Under the pieces are notes generated by a model. That model was not told the DNA's origin, did not search any database, and was given only the letters and a program-made list of their open reading frames with translations. The position numbers were made by a program, and so were the translations under genes. Below, in pieces: positions 62,475 to 64,000 of a stretch of DNA of 64,000 nt. Origin of the DNA: Kordia algicida (GTDB taxonomy: Bacteria; Bacteroidota; Bacteroidia; Flavobacteriales; Flavobacteriaceae); assembly GCF_051013375.1 (NCBI RefSeq), contig NZ_CP142125.1. The stretch is one strand, 5' to 3'. Each line of letters begins with the position of its first letter. The stretch's first letter is position 1.

Positions 62475-62621
62475 AAAAAACGAGACTGTCTAAAAAAGTG
62501 TATTAAAACGTCATTCTGGACTTGATCCAGAATCTCATCATATTGATTTTCAGCTCTTATGAGAAACCGAATCAAGTTCGGTTTGACGAAATCTGTACTT
62601 TTTTAGACAGTCTCGTTTTTT
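62475..62621. repeat. Palindromic element of about 147 bp, copy A (near perfect ends)
   Basis: Perfect 25-bp inverted ends (AACGAGACTGTCTAAAAAAG and its complement, with A and T runs outside) enclose two inner hairpins: ATTCTGGACTTGATCCAGAAT, and CGAACTTGATTCGG-type sequence on the other strand. It lies between the convergent ends of the NAD(P)-binding gene (62447) and purE (62645), where it can terminate both transcripts. Copy B is at 29844-29984. Confidence 0.85.
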
Positions 62622-62644
62622 TTAAATATAAAATTCAACAAGTT

Positions 62645-63130
62645 CTATTCAGACACTTTCTTCGCGCCTTCAATCACTTTCTGTTTCAAACCTTCTTTGT
62701 ACACTAAAATTTTATCCAACACGCATTTATCAGAACTTCCAATAATCTGTGCCGCCAAAATTCCTGCATTCTTCGCGCCATCAAGGGCAACAGTTGCAAC
62801 TGGAACGCCACCTGGCATTTGTAAAATAGACAATACAGAATCCCAACCATCAATAGAATTTCTCGATTTCACAGGAACTCCAATCACAGGTAATGGAGAC
62901 AACGAAGCTACCATTCCAGGTAAATGCGCAGCGCCACCAGCACCAGCAATTACGACATTAATTCCGCGTTTGTGTGCGTTTTTTCCATAATCAAATAACT
63001 TCTCTGGAGTTCGGTGTGCAGATACAATATCAACTTCAATTTCAATATCAAAACCTTTCAAAATATCAATTGCTTCTTGCATCACAGGAAGATCGCTTGT
63101 ACTTCCCATAATAATTCCAACTTTTGCCAT
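62645..63130 (-). CDS. purE: 5-(carboxyamino)imidazole ribonucleotide mutase
   Basis: This 161-residue cytoplasmic enzyme of purine synthesis moves the carboxyl group of N5-CAIR to form CAIR. The class I PurE signature is at the N-terminus (GIIMGSTSDLPVMQEA) with VSAHRTPEKLFDYG for phosphate and base binding and GAGGAAHLPGMVAS for the active-site loop. Length is usual. It is one base after the purK stop region (63132), so purK-purE are an operon and consecutive in the pathway. Confidence 0.96.
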   Translation of the reverse strand: MAKVGIIMGSTSDLPVMQEAIDILKGFDIEIEVDIVSAHRTPEKLFDYGKNAHKRGINVVIAGAGGAAHLPGMVASLSPLPVIGVPVKSRNSIDGWDSVLSILQMPGGVPVATVALDGAKNAGILAAQIIGSSDKCVLDKILVYKEGLKQKVIEGAKKVSE

Positions 63131-63131
63131 A

Positions 63132-64000
63132 TTACTTACTAATTACGTTGATTGTTTGTTTTACAGTTGCCGCTACTTTTCGTGCTTCGGCTACATCTTC
63201 ATTTACAATAGTAACATGTCCCATCTTACGAAACGGACGTGTTTGTTTCTTACCGTAAATATGTGGTGTTACGCCTTCCAACTGCATAATTTTTTCAATA
63301 TTCTCATACACAACTTCGCCAGTATGTCCTTCTGCACCTACCAAATTTACCATAATTCCAGCTACTTTACTTGCGGTATTTCCTAACGGGAGATTCAAAA
63401 TAGCACGAATATGCTGTTCAAACTGATCGGTATAACTCGCTTCAATACTATAATGTCCGCTATTATGTGGTCTTGGCGCGACTTCGTTTACTAAAATCTC
63501 GTCGTTTTGTGTTTGAAACAACTCTACTGCTAAAATTCCTGTATGCTGTAAAGCTTCTGAAACTTGCAAAGCTACTTTTTTCGCTTTCGCTTGAATGTTC
63601 TCAGGAATTCTCGCCGGACAAATCACATATTCCACCTGATTTGCTTCTGGATGAAACTCCATTTCTACCACAGGATATGTTTTTACTTCGCCTGAAACAT
63701 TACGTGACACAATTACCGCGAGTTCATTTTTAAACTCAACTAATTCTTCGCACATACATTCTACATTTGGCAAACGTTCCAAATCTGCTAACGAACGAAC
63801 AATCTTTACGCCTGTACCATCATAACCAAACTGCGTACTTTTCCACACAAACGGAATAGAAATCACGTCATTTTCTACGCTATGTAACAATTCTTCCAAC
63901 GACATATAAATAGAAAATGGTGCTGTTGGAATATGATGTTTCTGGTAAAAAAGCTTCTGAATTCCTTTATTTTGAATTGTTTGCAATGTTTTTGCAGATG
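63132..64000 (-). CDS. purK: 5-(carboxyamino)imidazole ribonucleotide synthase, C-terminal part (cut by window edge)
   Basis: The frame is open to base 64000, so the N-terminus is outside the window; the 288 residues visible belong to an ATP-grasp enzyme that makes N5-CAIR from AIR, bicarbonate and ATP. Visible motifs are KTLQTIQNKGIQKLFYQKHH, IPFVWKSTQFGYDGTGVKIV (ATP-binding), CEELVEFKNELAVIVSRN and VNEVAPRPHNSGHYSIEA (metal site). It lies directly upstream of purE on the same strand with a 1-bp gap. Confidence 0.94.
   Translation of the reverse strand, partial: SAKTLQTIQNKGIQKLFYQKHHIPTAPFSIYMSLEELLHSVENDVISIPFVWKSTQFGYDGTGVKIVRSLADLERLPNVECMCEELVEFKNELAVIVSRNVSGEVKTYPVVEMEFHPEANQVEYVICPARIPENIQAKAKKVALQVSEALQHTGILAVELFQTQNDEILVNEVAPRPHNSGHYSIEASYTDQFEQHIRAILNLPLGNTASKVAGIMVNLVGAEGHTGEVVYENIEKIMQLEGVTPHIYGKKQTRPFRKMGHVTIVNEDVAEARKVAATVKQTINVISK

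Noticed and set aside
1..64000. Prophage, integrative element or defence island
   Set aside because: No integrase, phage structural gene, restriction, toxin-antitoxin or other defence gene was found; apart from the IS and MITE, the window looks like ordinary chromosome.

Overview
This is an AT-rich stretch of a gliding Flavobacteriaceae (Bacteroidota) chromosome. The evidence is gldJ beside the type IX secretion genes porU and porV, proteins with T9SS C-terminal sorting domains, PafA-type alkaline phosphatase, ExbB/ExbD/ExbD/TonB, promoter boxes of the Bacteroidota type (TTG, about 19 bp, TAnnTTTG), and Bacteroidota-type RiPP leader peptides. A Kordia-like genus is plausible but cannot be proved from the sequence alone.

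Layout. 1-5.5 kb: end of an amino-acid dehydrogenase gene, an NhaD antiporter, an exbB-exbD-exbD'-tonB energy-transduction operon and folC, then two tRNA-Val genes. 5.8-14.2 kb: murF and gldJ leftwards, porU and porV rightwards. 14.2-15.5 kb: a complete IS982-family element with a nonsense mutation in its transposase. 15.6-21.6 kb: cdd, pdhA-pdhC, an M28 peptidase, an SDR and a YceI-like protein. 21.7-29.8 kb: thioredoxin, an uncharacterised lipoprotein/membrane-protein pair, DUF4349, TIGR02117, SprT-like, manC and DUF389 genes. 30-38 kb: three small RiPP (class I lanthipeptide-like) precursor genes among a MlaE/MlaF ABC pair, pafA, a LytTR response regulator, a glycosyltransferase and a methyltransferase. 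37.9-45.1 kb: a flippase, mscL, proC, a KAS III enzyme and gcvP. 45.3-51.8 kb: a UbiA-like membrane protein facing a leftward run of ten genes headed by a GbsR/MarR-type regulator and ending in a sigma-70 factor with a putative small anti-sigma protein. 51.8-64 kb: a 181-bp MITE, an M3 peptidase, three related T9SS-exported proteins, hpf, an NAD(P)-binding protein, purE and the truncated purK.

How parts fit together. GldJ, PorU and PorV are gliding/T9SS components, and the three exported proteins at 54.7-60.7 kb are likely T9SS cargo that PorU would process and PorV would shuttle. PdhA and PdhC are two parts of pyruvate dehydrogenase; PurE and PurK are sequential purine enzymes.

The most interesting signals outside ordinary genes are: a MITE sharing terminal repeats and 7-bp target duplication length with the IS982 element 37 kb away; a two-copy palindromic element of about 140 bp sitting in convergent spacers; a duplicated palindrome (TTTCAA-N6-TTGAAA) in front of the GbsR-type regulator and the next operon; orphan RiPP precursors with no maturation enzymes in sight; and an ExbD paralogue without the usual membrane aspartate.
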